From positions 27,455,140-27,519,139 of the forward strand of contig CM037888.1 of assembly GCA_021292165.1 (NCBI GenBank): a stretch of 64,000 nucleotides of DNA. Reading direction: 5' to 3'. The notes beneath the pieces are model-generated. The model saw only the letters and a list, made by a program, of their open reading frames with translations. It was not told the DNA's origin and did not search any database. Within the stretch, counting starts at the first letter, position 1. Every line of letters begins with the position of its first letter. Made by a program: the position numbers and the translations under genes. Origin of the DNA: Shinisaurus crocodilurus. Taxonomy: Eukaryota; Chordata; Lepidosauria; Squamata; Shinisauridae. This document shows positions 52,624 through 63,472 of this stretch, piece after piece.

Positions 52624-53335
52624 ATATATGACAAGAGGATAAAGTGTTTCGTCAAAGCATGGTAACAGTGAAAATAACCCAGTTTCTTTTAGGATGGCCC
52701 TGCTGGTCTACGACCGTAATAAACTGACTGACTGACTTTTAGGATGACCCAGTTTCTATTAGGGATGAATGTGCACCAGATTCACCAAAAGAATGATGTT
52801 TTTTTCAGCAACATCACCAGAGTTATTTGGAGCCATATCCTGAACATCCTGATCTGCAATATTCAGGTTTAGATGAATTTCCGGAGGAGTGTTAGATCTG
52901 AACCTAGAATGCAAGATCCTCTTTTTCATCGTCTTTTCATTTTACTCTGGTTTGAAAGAACCAAAAGTAGACATGGAATCCATTTTCTGACTTGATTTTA
53001 GTGCTATTATAAAGGTTTACATTTTTTAAATAGATTTTGTTAGGTAGACTTTTCCTCTGAATTATGCTCACCAGGTGAAATTCCTCAAGAGGAAGACAGT
53101 GCTGTTCTCTATCATTATTATTTTTTTCCTAGAGAGCCAACTTTCCAGAACCTGCAGTCTGTTGGATAACATTTACATAATGAGCTGGGGTAAACACTGT
53201 CTGGCTAACAGAGTTTCCCTAGACAGTTTCTACTTGTGTTTTGAGGGGCAGTCACCCTCCCTTATGTGTGAGGAGCCAGACAAATGCACATGGACCTTAG
53301 TGTGCATGAGTGCCTGTATGTGTCTTTCTCTATGT

Positions 53336-53372
<37 letters not shown>

Positions 53373-54065
53373 CCTCAAGCCTCTCGGACTTTGTCCACTT
53401 CACTGCTGCCTGATGCTGTGAGACAAGCATATGGTGTTTACTACGATGACTGACAACTTTCTGGTTTTCCTCTCTCCTCAAGAGAATCCCTTCCTGCCAA
53501 CTCAATTTGCAAGGCCTTGGATCTTTCTGCGGACCTTTGGTCTACATCCAGAATATTCCTTCATATTCTCTTGGCAAAGCTCAGCAAAAGACAACCTGCA
53601 TTTTCCCTCTACCTAATTAACCATCCGCTGAGAGAAAATTGCATCCAAGGAATCATCAGGGCCAGGCGGCATATTTGCCTTTTGTACTCCAGTCATTGGT
53701 TGGTGGGGAGGGAGGCAAGAAGAGAAAGGTTTACGTACTTCTCAAGGTTTCTGTCCAAGAGTCTCCTTCACGTGTTCATCGTGGTGGCTATGAAGTAAAC
53801 AATTGAAGTCTGCTTCAATGGCCTGCTGAGGTCCAACTCAGCACAAAGCAGAAGACAGCCACTGGTAAATTACTATGGCTAGAGTGAAGAGTTGCCAACA
53901 AAGACCGGGTTGGAATCTGTTGCAGTTTATGAATACCCAGGCCAGTTTGGCTTGAGACATGTGGCAAAATATGGCAAAAGGAGAGAGCCTCCATTGAGAG
54001 TATAAAGAACAGAAATGATAAGGTAAACAAACAAAACAAAACAAAACACTTTCAAAGCAACTTCA
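52624..54065. other. Unique sequence with (GT)n
   Basis: (GT)n at 53335-53371 and (AAAC)n at 54029-54047. No named repeat or gene. Confidence 0.4.
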
Positions 54066-54075
54066 GACTCTCTAA

Positions 54076-54216
54076 TTCATAGATTCATAGATCGAGTCGA
54101 ATCCAACCCCCTGCTCAATGCAGGAAACGAGAGGAGGGGTCTCCCATCCAAGTAATAACCAGGCCTGACCCTGCTTAGCTTTCCACACTCAGACAAGCTG
54201 AGCCAGTGTGAGCCAT
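54076..54216 (-). mobile_element. 5S rRNA-headed SINE with CR1 tail, copy 2
   Basis: The complement has AAGCTAAGCAGGGTC (5S box A, intact) and CTTGGATGGGAGACC (box C region) at about 54138-54204. It then joins a shortened CR1 tail (GCATTGAGCAGGGGGTTGGA) ending at 54076. The junction and the text CTGAGCCAGTGTGAGCC upstream of the 5S part are the same as at 12382, so it is a real family and not two chance fusions. Confidence 0.85.
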
Positions 54217-54324
54217 ATTCCTTCCTCAAAGGGTCATTTCACACATTATGCAGCAGTGAACCTAGGTTTGCTACCAAGTGTACACTCAACAGGAAACTGC
54301 AATCAGTCCCATGTTCTTGACAGG

Positions 54325-55122
54325 TGTTTGCGTGGGTAAAGGGGGAAATGAAGAGACGAGACAACAGTTATGGTATAAAATCAGGGCCACATTTATTGAA
54401 TCGAAGGTCTGCGAAGGGAGAAGTGCGGGATTAACTAAGGCCGGCCCAAAGGCCAGTGGAGCATGCCTGGGCGAAAGCATCACAAACTCGAGGGCGGCGC
54501 GGTGACTCGCCACCCTCGAATTCTGCACTCGGGGTGCTGGGGGATCTACCCAGGATCACCGTCCCCTGGCACCACGGGACAACCGAGGAGGGTGAGATGG
54601 GTAGACCCCAAAGGCGACCCTACCTCTCACAAATTGAGCCACAAGGCATCGACATTTGTGAGGCTCGGGTTCTCGCCAATCACCTTAAAAGGTGCCATGG
54701 GATGCACACCGCAACCCTAACCCCCACTGCCTATTCACCGCACTTACCGCCTAACCTAAGGCCAATGTGACCGAATTAGCAGGTAACCCAAAATAATAAA
54801 CCCACCACCGATTACACAGTATGGAGTAGGCGAAACACGCACGTTGCCCCGAGCCAATTAGGACAACGAGCCAAAATTACTACTCGGCCCCATAAAAGGC
54901 GACCAGAGGAGCCCACACTGCTTCATCAGGAGTGGAGGGAGGGAGCTGCAAAGAAGGAGGCGTGGGGTGGGATCTCCTGTGCCTAAATACCGCCTCAGGG
55001 CCCCACCCCTTATGCCTCACCCCATCGGGCAAACAATTTGCCCGTGCCCTGATTGGAGGTGAAATCACCTCATTCTAGCCCTCGCTCTCCCTTCCCCCCC
55101 CTCGCAAAATCCCCCCCACACA
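54325..55122 (-). mobile_element. Solo LTR of an endogenous retroelement, copy 1
   Basis: 798 bp with TG...CA ends (TGTTTGCGTGGG on the plus strand; CCCCCACACA at the other end) and a CAGG direct repeat on each side (54321-54324, 55123-55126). On the minus strand it has CAATAAATGTGG (poly-A signal at 54392-54397) and a TTGTCTCGTCTCTTC U5-like part. No primer-binding site or internal genes adjoin it. LTR type (ERV or gypsy) is not resolved. Confidence 0.65.
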
Positions 55123-55270
55123 CAGGAGCGTGGGGTGCAAAGGGAAATCTCTATAATACATCTAAACAATGTTATATGTGAGCTTGCCCATTTGCTAAGA
55201 CACTTGTTCATTGGTTTTGGGCACCTAAGATGTTCAATTAGTACTGCTACAAGAGTGGCACAAAACCAAA

Positions 55271-55324
55271 ACTCTGTCCTAAAATTTCACTCTGTCCTAA
55301 AATCTCACTCTGTCCTAAAATTTC
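55271..55324. repeat. Three 18-bp tandem units
   Basis: ACTCTGTCCTAAAATTTC is repeated three times with one substitution. Confidence 0.95.
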
Positions 55325-55364
55325 ATACCAAATTTGTTCTCATTTATATCTTTTCTGGAACATA

Positions 55365-55428
55365 GATTTCATAGATCATAGAGTTGGAAGGAGCCTACAA
55401 GGCTATCAAGTCCAACCCCCTGCAACTT
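55365..55428 (-). mobile_element. CR1 3' terminal fragment
   Basis: TTTCATAGATCATAGAGTTG, GAAGGAGCCTACAAGGC and AAGTCCAACCCCCTGC. Confidence 0.75.
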
Positions 55429-55466
55429 ATCAGGTGCTTGTTTTAAACTGATAGCTACATCATTTA

Positions 55467-55510
<44 letters not shown>

Positions 55511-57115
55511 ATGCTCTTTTTTTAAATTAGAGAGTGAACCGCTCTTTTCAGTAGATTTGTTTTCAGATATGTTTTTGGAAATGCTGAACAAGTGCTAGAT
55601 TTCATTTTGCCTAGGGATAGCCACTGTAACGGAGTGACACAACAGAGCAGTTAGTGCCAGTCCATCCAGGAATCAACTTCTGTTAACAAAAGATGCAGGG
55701 AGAGGGAAACAAAAGATGGAGGCTACGGAAGTGCAGGTGATGGTGAAGGCAGGGTTGTCATAGCTCAGTTAGGGGCAAAAAAAAAATAACGTTACACGCC
55801 AGGCAGGTGTTAAACTGAAAACAGAGTGAGATGGGGTATTTCTAATTACCGAAACAGGAGGAAATGCCAAGTTTTGGTTTGAAATTTCAATAATCCAGTA
55901 CGTTCTAAATTCCATGTCGAAAAATAACTGATCGCACTTCTTTTCTTGGAGAGGAGGTGGTGGTGGAGTGGGAAGCTGGAGGGGATGAGGAAACTGAAAT
56001 GGACATATATGTGTATACCCCTGGCTTTTGTTGGCATAATGTGAAGGATTTCCTTCCCCCACCCTTCAGTTTCGTTATTTTTCCCCTGCTGTTTTTGTAG
56101 GCACGTTCCGGCAACAGACAAAAGGGGACACTGCAGCTTCTAGGACCGGGGGGCTGAGGAGGAAAGGAGAGAAGCGCGTGATTGATGGAGTTCTGGTTGG
56201 CTTATAAAGGGCAGCCGGGAGAGCAAGGAAATAATCAGGGAAAAGGCCGTCCCATACTGGCTCTCTCAGAGGGGAGAGATGAATCCTGAACCTCTGCATT
56301 ATTAAGTTGTCAGGCGGGCTGATGATGAAAATCTGAAGGTCAGGAATAACAAGAAGCACCTTATGGGGGGATCACGACCTTTCTGGGAGTGCTACACTCA
56401 TATTTATCCGCACCTAACCCTTATCCACAATTCTTCATTTGATAAGAACATTGGGAGAAAAGACGAGAGAGAGAGAGGGAGAGATGTGGGGGGGGGAGGG
56501 CTTGGGTTGTAGTTCATTGGGGCGGGGAGGCGGGGGGAGAGGGGAGGCATCATCATCTCTCCTCTAAGCAGTGAGCGAAAATTAGGCTTCTCGTGGAACT
56601 GATTGTGGATGCTGAAGTCATAGGGAAAGATAATAAACCAAAAGGACACACGAGGGATGCCGGCAGAAATTGTTTGCTACAGTGGAACTCAATAAAGGGA
56701 ACGGGAGCTCTCCTAAATGACAAATTTGGTACACTGGTGCTAAAATCAGTACTCTCCTTGGTACCATGACCACCTCAGCACTACCACTTTTTTATTTACT
56801 TTACAAGTCCAAGATGAACTTTCCAAGGGGGAAGGTGGTCCCCCCCTGTACACACATTTCCCCCCTTCTTTTTCTTTTTTTGGGGGGATGGACCCTCATC
56901 CAAATGTAGATATTTTGATTTAAAATGGCCACTTCATGCATTATATCCCCCCCCTTCCCAGGTATGCATCTAAAGCATTTGAAGCGTACGGTACACCTCG
57001 AAGTATGAATGTGTGATGAAAGCATGCATGCAAATACATGCGCCATGCTGTTATGTTCATCGTAGGAGTTGGATTGGCTGCTGCAGCAGCTCCCGGCTTT
57101 GACCATTCATTTGTT
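55429..57115. other. Unique sequence with (AAT)n
   Basis: (AAT)n at 55469-55508; G-rich tracts near 56488 and 56530. 56080-56400 is free of recognised repeats. No gene. Confidence 0.4.
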
Positions 57116-57117
57116 GT

Positions 57118-57215
57118 TAAAATCTTTTATGCTTCACAATAAAAGATGTTTTGCGAACCACCCAGAGAGCTTTAGCTATTGGGCAGTATACAAATGTAAT
57201 AAATGTAATGTAATA
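57118..57215 (+). mobile_element. L2 LINE 3' tail
   Basis: GCGAACCACCCAGAGAGC, TTTAGCTATTGGGCAGTATA and AATGTAATAAATGTAATG. Confidence 0.75.
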
Positions 57216-57254
57216 TTCCACTTCTTCCATAAAAATGCATGAAGCACACAGTAA

Positions 57255-57379
57255 GGGTGCCATCCTATGCATGTTTAGACAGAATAAAGTCCTACAATTC
57301 CCAGCATTCCCCATGCTGTCTGGGGCATGCTGGGAGTTGTAGGAGTGTTTCCTGTCTAAATATGCATAGGACTGCACAC
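57255..57379. mobile_element. Harbinger-like foldback MITE, copy 2
   Basis: Same family as 13863-13993: GGGTGCCATCCTATGCATGT on the left and, from the right, GTGTGCAGTCCTATGCATAT. TAA and TGA flank it. Inner arms TCCTACAATTCCCAGCATTC and GCATGCTGGGAGTTGTAGG pair. Confidence 0.7.
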
Positions 57380-57750
57380 TGAAAGAATGAAGCCCGGAAT
57401 AAAACAAAACAACATTTAAAAGCAGTGACAAAAACAGAATAATATAAAGTAAGACATATATGAAAAGGAGAGGGGCAAAATGATTCAGGCAGAGGAAAGG
57501 TGGCTTAAAACTGTAGTGGGGGCCTTCTTAATTTTTCTTTTCTTTTCCTTTCTTTCTTTTCTTCTTCTTTCTTCTCATTTTAAAACTCTCTTTAGAACAC
57601 TTTTCAGAATCACTAGGATTCTGGGAAGAAATAATGATCCGCTGCTGTTGCTGTCGTGTCGCTAAAGCTGCCAGCAAAGTCTGTTTTTAAATTGGAGGGA
57701 TAGAGTGTTTTATAAAGTGTTTTAAAATGGGGAAAAACTGAAAGACAAGA
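57380..57750. other. Unique sequence
   Basis: T/C-rich 57536-57576; otherwise nothing recognised. Confidence 0.35.
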
Positions 57751-57760
57751 AGGAAGGAAG

Positions 57761-58523
57761 CAGGGATGGGGACTCGGACTCGACGACTCGACTCGCGAGT
57801 CCGACTGAGTCCCCCCTCTGACTCGAGTCCCACTCGAGTCCCATTTTTTTCAATGGGACTCGAGACTCGACTCGGGACTTGAGCCCAAGGACTCTGCCAC
57901 AGCTGCCCGCCGCCACTGCTGCCACTCACATCACTGCCGTCGCCCTCGCCGCCGCCGTCTCCCTCGCTGCCACCGCTCGCAGCCATCACACGCCACGCTG
58001 CCATCGCATGCCACGCCACCATCACACCACCGCCATCGCCCGCAGCCGCCCGCGGCGGTCCCATCATCACTTCCGGTGCGGCGTAAGTGATGATGGGACT
58101 GGGGCGGGCAGCTGCGGGTGATGGTGGCGGCGGCATAGCATGCAATGGCGGCAGCTGTGGGCGGGTGGCGGTGAGGGAGGCGGCAGGTGACGTGAGCGGC
58201 GGCGAGGCGGTGGCAACTCGAGCGGCACGGAGAACGCTCTCCGCGCCGCTCAGAAGAGCGAGATCGGGCCACGCTGCCGCCGCCGCGGATAACTATGAAC
58301 CCAGGGAGGGCTCGTAATGCATCCCTGATGCGGCGGCGGCGACGGCGGCAGGAGGAGGGATGAGGGAAGGACCCGCCCATGGTAAGTGGGGGCGGTGGTG
58401 GCGGCGGCCCATGGAGGGAGCGGGAGGGTCTTTGGGAGGGACTCGGGACCCGAGTCACCATTTTGGACCTTGGACTCGAGACTCGACTTGTGACTCGAGG
58501 CCAAGGACTCTTCAACATCCCTG
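57761..58523. mobile_element. Composite GC-rich hAT with GACTCG repeats
   Basis: 763 bp between GAAGGAAG octamers (57753-57760, 58524-58531). The TSD is exact but lies beside a GAAG-rich tract, so it is weaker than others. Ends CAGGGATGGGGACTCGGACT and, from the right, CAGGGATGTTGAAGAGTCC. Both ends carry clusters of ACTCGAGTC-type palindromes. A hairpin lies at 58059-58099 (GTCCCATCATCACTT / AAGTGATGATGGGAC). At 58220-58336 it holds a reverse piece of the hAT-f head (GAGCGAGATCGGGCC, GCATCCCTG). Its 316-residue open frame is a by-product of GC content. Confidence 0.75.
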
Positions 58524-58540
58524 GAAGGAAGGAAAGAAGG

Positions 58541-58600
58541 AAGGAGAGAGAGAGAGAGAGAGAGAGGAAGGCAGTCAGGCATGCATGCATGCATGCAAAG
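58541..58600. repeat. (GA)n and (GCAT)n tracts
   Basis: (GA)n 58541-58567, then GCATGCATGCATGCATGC at 58580-58597. Confidence 0.9.
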
Positions 58601-58639
58601 GTAAGACCCCACCACCACCACACACATTCACATACACAC

Positions 58640-58968
58640 ACATATAATTGTAACCCACCTTCCCTCCCCACCAAACCCCTTGCAGAGTTCTTTTCAGGGG
58701 AGAATTGCACCCCTCCCAATGGAACTGAAATACCCCCCCCTATTTGCCCCATGCAAATGCGGTAGAAAATTGGAGGTGGCCATTTTGTTTCCTTGGTTCC
58801 AAATGCATGGTTTGCATTAATATAAAGTGCGGAATGTTCCTCAATGTCATCTTTATTGTCATCTTGGAGAATGAAGGACAAGCAGCCAGCTGACCTCCTA
58901 CGGATTGCAAATCTGAAAGGTCATCATTATTAGAGGCTCTGTTTGCTATAAAATTAATACTGGCGTCA
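58640..58968. other. Unique sequence
   Basis: Nothing recognised. Confidence 0.35.
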
Positions 58969-59910
58969 TACCATCTGATACGGCAGCTGCGCCCCTACCT
59001 TCCTAATCATCTGCTCCCATCAGTGGTTCATGCCGTGGTCTCCTCTCGCCTAGACTACTGTAATGCGCTCTACGTGGGGTTACCCTGGAAGACGGTTCGG
59101 AAGCTACAGCTGGTACAGAACGCAGCGGCTCACCTGGTTAAAGGCAGCCGCCGGCGGGATCACAGCACGCCAGTGCTCAAGGTCCCCCCCCAGTCCCCCA
59201 TGAGCCAGTGTGGCATAATGGTGAGAGTGTCGGACTGGGACTCGGGAGATCCGGGTTCTAGTCCCCGCTCGGCCACAAAGCTCACTGGGTGACTTTGGGC
59301 CAGTCACTGACTCTCAGCCTAACCTACCTCACAGGGTTGTTGTGAGGGTAAAATGGAGAGGAGGATGAGGGTTATGTAAGCTGCCTTGGGTTCCTTGCAA
59401 GAAAAAAGGCGGTGTATAAATATAATAAATACAAAATAAATACAAAATACAAGGAGCTGCACTGGCTACCAGTTGCTTGCCGGGCTGAATTCAAGGTGTT
59501 GGTTTTGAGCTTTAAAACCCTATGCGGCTCCGGTCCAGGTTATCTCAAGGAGAGTCTCCAGCAACACCAAGTAGGCCGCTCAACAAGATCTGCCGCAGAC
59601 AGCCTTCTCCTTGTCCCTTCAGCCAGAGCAGCTAGACCAGTGGGGATTAGGAAGAGGGCCTTTTCTGTGGCGGCCCCCGTACTGTGGAACTCTCTCCCCA
59701 GTGACCCGCCGCCATGCCCCCTCTCTGCTGAGCTTCCACCGCTCACTAAAAACATGGTTGTTCAGGCGGGAATATGGGGTGGGCTAAGATTTTAAATTTT
59801 TTATACTGTTTTAAATGTGTTTTACTCGGTATTTTATCATGTTGCACATTGCCCAGAGTGGCCAGTTTGCCAGCCAGATGGGCGGTGCCTAAATACAATA
59901 AATAAATAAA
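58969..59910 (+). mobile_element. L2 LINE, second subfamily, split by a SINE
   Basis: Encodes YHLIRQLRPYLPNHLLPSVV, HAVVSSRLDYCNALYVGLPW and LQLVQNAAAHLVKGSRRRDH. After the SINE it continues with KELHWLPVACRAEFKVLVLS and RAFSVAAPVLWNSLPSD. It differs from the 21369 copy at many residues and in its end (TTGCCCAGAGTGGCCAGTTT, GGCGGTGCCTAAATACAATA), so two L2 lineages are represented. 5'-truncated and inactive. Confidence 0.9.
59207..59445 (+). mobile_element. MIR-like tRNA SINE with L2 tail, inside L2
   Basis: GAGCCAGTGTGGCATAATGG (box A), GGGTTCTAGTCCCCGCTC (box B), CTCACTGGGTGACTTTGGGC and tail GGCGGTGTATAAATATAATA. The host L2 reads GTGCTCAAGG before and CAAGGAGCTGC after, so CAAGG is the target duplication. 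A 19-bp C-rich stretch precedes the SINE head. Confidence 0.9.
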
Positions 59911-59954
59911 TAAATACCGCTTTAACTGCCAGAGGTTCCCCAAAGAATTATGGG

Positions 59955-60092
59955 TATTATGGGTGCCTCTGAGACTGGAGGCAGCGTATAACCATCAGAA
60001 CTAGTAGCCATTGATAGCCTTCTCCTCCATGAATTTGTCCAATCCCCTTTTTAAAAAGCCCTCCAAACTGCTGGACATCACTACAGTTTCGA
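59955..60092 (-). mobile_element. CR1-like LINE fragment
   Basis: GAACTAGTAGCCATTGATAG, CTCCATGAATTTGTCCAATC and CCCTCCAAACTGCTGGACAT are the complement of the CR1 ORF2 end, as at 10970-11060. Confidence 0.7.
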
Positions 60093-61075
60093 TTCTGAAA
60101 TCCAAACTGATCTGCCCAGGTTGACTATCCAGCCTACCCAGCTGCAATGTCCCATCCCTGCCCTAGTCCCATTAATCAAACCTGAGCCTCCTGACGGGCT
60201 TATAGCCCTAGACTTCATCATGGGTGATACCAGGCCTCACCATCCAGGGCCGCAACACCCATTACAGGGATGGCCCAGCCATGTAACTGTGGGTCTGTCC
60301 TTTATCTAGGTATGGATGAAACTCCAGAGCACCTTCCTCATCTCCCCAGACCTAGGGGCTTTCTTTGCATCAAGACTGGACAACCCATCAAGGTTGCAAC
60401 AAGGATACATTGTGGCAGGGGTGGGGGGGGGACCCATAACTTATCAGTCCAATTAAGCCAAATATGGGCTGAGCCTGCTAGCCACAAAGGAAGACCATAG
60501 GGAAGACCCAAAACATATGGGTTGAAAGGCCCATCAGGGTCAGCATGAAAAAAATGACCTTCCTGAACCCTATGAAGGGTGACCAGACAGTCACAGCCAA
60601 GACAAGGATGACTCCAGAGCTCAACAGGTGGTTGCAAGGGTATGCTGCCTGCCTTGACAACTTGACTATGCAAAATAGGAAATTGTGCTGTGCCAAAGAA
60701 TTATTCTGCATTTTTGACCATTCTCTGTGTAATGATTGTATATATTTAAAAAATTGCTCTTGGGAGAAAAAAGAAAGAGAGAAGAAAATGTCAATGAAAT
60801 TCTCATGTGCAGAATGCAGCTATTGAGCTTATCTTAGTTATGATGTGGCCGAGGGCGGGTGTCTGAGTGTCCTGTCTCTCTCATTGTAGAATCATCTCTC
60901 TCGTGGTCTATACCCTCCCTGGCACCGTGGACTTCAATTAAAGACCAGGGGAAGATGTCATGATGTCATTCCTTCCCTTGGGCTTTTTCAGATTAGGAAA
61001 CATGGGCAGTCAGGGAGGCTGCTGCAGATCAATGAAAAGATGTGTAATAGAAAGAAAAAGAGACACATTCACACA

Positions 61076-61120
<45 letters not shown>

Positions 61121-61262
61121 CGCCCCGTCTGAAAATGTAGGATCCTCAGTAGGGGGTGAAGGGAGAGACAATTTAATATTCACACTCTGAAATGATGATG
61201 ATGATGATAATGATGATGAATATTTGTAATAAGCATTTAGCCCCTCCCTTGCCACGCATAGC
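60093..61262. other. Unclassified region upstream of an LTR-like unit
   Basis: Contains (AC)n at 61072-61119 and a GAT-rich tract at 61192-61220. The frames at 60121-60309 and 60545-60826 have no family I recognise. It could be decayed internal sequence of the retroelement whose LTR follows, but no primer-binding site, polypurine tract or domain supports that. Confidence 0.3.
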
Positions 61263-62033
61263 TGTGGAGGGGGGGGAAATTTGCAGGGGGGGAGAATGAC
61301 GATCAGACCATAATGGTCTGATTACTGTCCACCAATCAGGAGGCAGAGTGGGTGGGGTGGCAGAGCCGATATTAGGCGTGCACCCACCATTTTCTGCCTC
61401 CTTTCTAGCGCAGCTCCCTCCCTCCCTTCCCTATTTGCAGTGTAGGTTTAAGCGGTCACCTGTTTCCAGGGGCCGAGTAGGAATTTCGGTTCATTGTCCT
61501 AATTGGCCGGGGGCAATGTTCGTGTTTCGCCTACTCTGCACTGTATTTCAGGGTTTGGGTGCTTAGTGGCATCTTCAATTCGGTCACATTGGCGGTTAAG
61601 TGCGGGATTAGGCAGTTTTAGGGGCTGAGTGATCATCCTATGGCACCTTTCAGGTGAGAGGCGTGCCTGAGGCTCCTTCCGCCGACTGCCTCACGGCTCG
61701 GGACTGTGGAGATAAGGCCGTCTCTGAGGTCTTCCTACTTCACCTACCAGTACCTCACGGTCTGGTCGAGGCTGACTGCGGGAAAGACCTTCCAGCACTG
61801 TGTGGTGTTAAGCAAGGCGGGGATGACTTGGATGCCATCACCCTCCTTTCTGGATGTTTCGCCCTATAGCAATGGTGACCAGCTGATAGCCAGTGTAATT
61901 AGCACCCACACTTTTTATCCATTCGTAGATCTCCAACTGATGTTATTCAATAAATGTGGTCCTTCATCTTACCACCAATTGTACCCTACAACCGTGTCTG
62001 ACTCGTTATTTCTCCTCTACGCACGCAAATACA
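61263..62033 (+). mobile_element. LTR-like unit, copy 2 (diverged)
   Basis: About 771 bp, aligned in order with the minus-strand LTR at 54325-55122: GCAGCTCCCTCCCTCC, GGGGCCGAGTAGGAATTT, TGTTTCGCCTACTC, AATTCGGTCACATTGGC, ATGGCACCTTTCAGGTGA, TTCAATAAATGTGGTCC and ACGCACGCAAATACA. Ends TGTGGAGGGG and AATACA. No TSD was found. The two are clearly one family but old, with long unmatched stretches. Confidence 0.6.
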
Positions 62034-62054
62034 CCATTGTTCAACATGATTAAT

Positions 62055-62299
62055 TAGGGGTGGGTGATCCACCAGGACCTGACTCATCATCTCCAGCTCG
62101 GCAGCCACTTTAGGCATATCTTAAGGCATTTTCTATATAAACAGTGGCCCGCCAGTAACCCGGAATTCACTTCCCCAGCTTGACTCAGGAGAATGCGAGT
62201 TGAGCGGAGGAAGAGGTAAGCGGGATAGAGTTCGGGGGGGTTGTGCCCGGCTAGTCTGCCAGATTTCCACCCCCTGAACAAAATCCTCACACATCCCTA
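62055..62299. mobile_element. hAT-like element (TAGGGGTGGG ends)
   Basis: Starts TAGGGGTGGGTGATCCACC and ends CCTCACACATCCCTA. Inverted ends are short and the flanks do not match well (TGATTAAT against GTTTACAT). Confidence 0.4.
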
Positions 62300-62337
62300 G
62301 TTTACATATACACGTGACCTCAGTATTCCTTACAACA

Positions 62338-62400
62338 GGCTTCCCCAACCTGGTGTGCTCCAGATGTTTTTGGGCTTACCAACTATGAGTTCTAGTTGAG
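62338..62400. mobile_element. hAT-e half element
   Basis: CAGGCTTCCCCAACCTGGTG and GCTCCAGATGTTTTTGGGC are one arm of the hAT-e family; the other arm is missing. Confidence 0.5.
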
Positions 62401-62469
62401 GTGAGATTTAAGATGATACTTCCTGGCTAAAAACCTACACCCTATACTGTATACTACATCTGCCAAAAT

Positions 62470-62790
62470 GTATTTCATTCCATCCATTTCATTTCATTTA
62501 CTAAATTTCTATACTGCCCAATAGCCGAAGCTCTCTGGGCAGATTAAAACCTTAAAAATACATTATTAAAATCATACACATACAAACATATAAACATACG
62601 ACACACAGAGAGACAGACAGACATATATCTGAAAACAATTTTAAACAATCAACAAGAAAAATTCAAGACCTGAAACCTTGAATGAAACCTTAAGCTGAGA
62701 GAAGAAGGTCTTAACTGCTTAGGGATTTTTCTTAAATATTTAGCGGTATACACATAATACAAGTAAATAAATAAAACTGGTGCCAAAAAG
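62470..62790 (-). mobile_element. L2 LINE 3' UTR, reverse
   Basis: TTTCATTTACTAAATTTCTA, TACTGCCCAATAGCCGAAGC and TCTCTGGGCAGATTAAAACC are the complement of the L2 end. It continues to GAGAGAAGAAGGTCTTAACT, the complement of the ORF2 end coding VKTFF. A further tail piece (AGCGGTATACACATAATACA) follows at 62740. Confidence 0.75.
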
Positions 62791-62831
62791 ATGTTGGTGC
62801 CAGGTGGACCTCAACAGGGAGATCATTCTAT

Positions 62832-63464
62832 CAGGGCCGGCGCTACCGCTAGGCCAACTAGGCTGTTGCCTAGGGCGCGTAGCGGAAGAGGACGCAGAAC
62901 GCTGCGCTCCTCTTCGCTGCCGGCGCGCTCCTGCCCTGCCTGCCCGCCCGCCTCTCCGAGAAAGCCAGGTCAGTGCGGGGGATTGCGCCCGGAGTAGTGG
63001 TGGGGCCGAGCCTGGGCGCCTCCCCCCCACCTTGCCTCGCCTCCATGCCACCTCCCACCTCGCCTCGCCTCGCCTCTGCGCCGCCTCCCCCCCACCTCGC
63101 CTCGCCTCGCTTCGCCTCCGCGCCACCTCCCCCCCCACACCTACCTTCTCTGCGCTGTTTCCGGAGCCCCGCCCGCGCTCTGTTTTGGCGGGAAGAACCA
63201 GGGCAACAGGTCTTAAACAGCCCTGTTGCTCTGGTTTCCCCCAGCCAAAAACAGAGCGCGGGGGTCCCTTTTCGGAGGAGGCGTGGGAAGGTAGGTGGGG
63301 GGCGGCAGCGGCAGCAGCAGCGTGCAGGGGGGGGGGTCCGGTGGCAGCGGGGAGGCGGGAGGTTGCAGAGCAGGGCTGCTTTCCGGAGCCCCCCCCACGG
63401 CACGAGAGGGGGGGCGCTAAATATAATTTAGCCTAGGGCGCCAAACTGCCCTGCACCGGTCCTG
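62832..63464 (+). mobile_element. hAT-g GC-rich element with perfect TSD
   Basis: 633 bp flanked by CATTCTAT at 62824-62831 and 63465-63472. Ends CAGGGCCGGCGCTACCGC and, from the right, CAGGACCGGTGCAGGGC. It shares the GCCTAGGGCGC segments with the 145-bp copy at 38111. The inside holds a CGCCTCGCCTCG tandem region (63050-63110) and a hairpin (about 63173-63210 with 63222-63260) almost the same as the hairpin in hAT-f at 14555. No transposase; long frames are due to GC content. Confidence 0.9.
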
Positions 63465-63472
63465 CATTCTAT

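Noticed and set aside
53075..53413. 112-residue open frame starting with a hydrophobic stretch
   Set aside because: It ends in the (GT)n tract and has no recognisable family or splice context.
57931..58881. 316-residue open frame on the minus strand
   Set aside because: It runs across the GC-rich hAT and a (GA)n tract. The protein text is low-complexity and mirrors the nucleotide repeats, with no domain.
60545..60826. Possible env or gag remnant upstream of the LTR-like unit
   Set aside because: The 93-residue frame has cysteines but no motif I can tie to a retroviral protein, and neither a polypurine tract nor a primer-binding site adjoins it.
62780..63436. 218-residue open frame
   Set aside because: It coincides with the hAT-g element bounded by an exact TSD. 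The length follows from GC content, and no transposase motifs are present.
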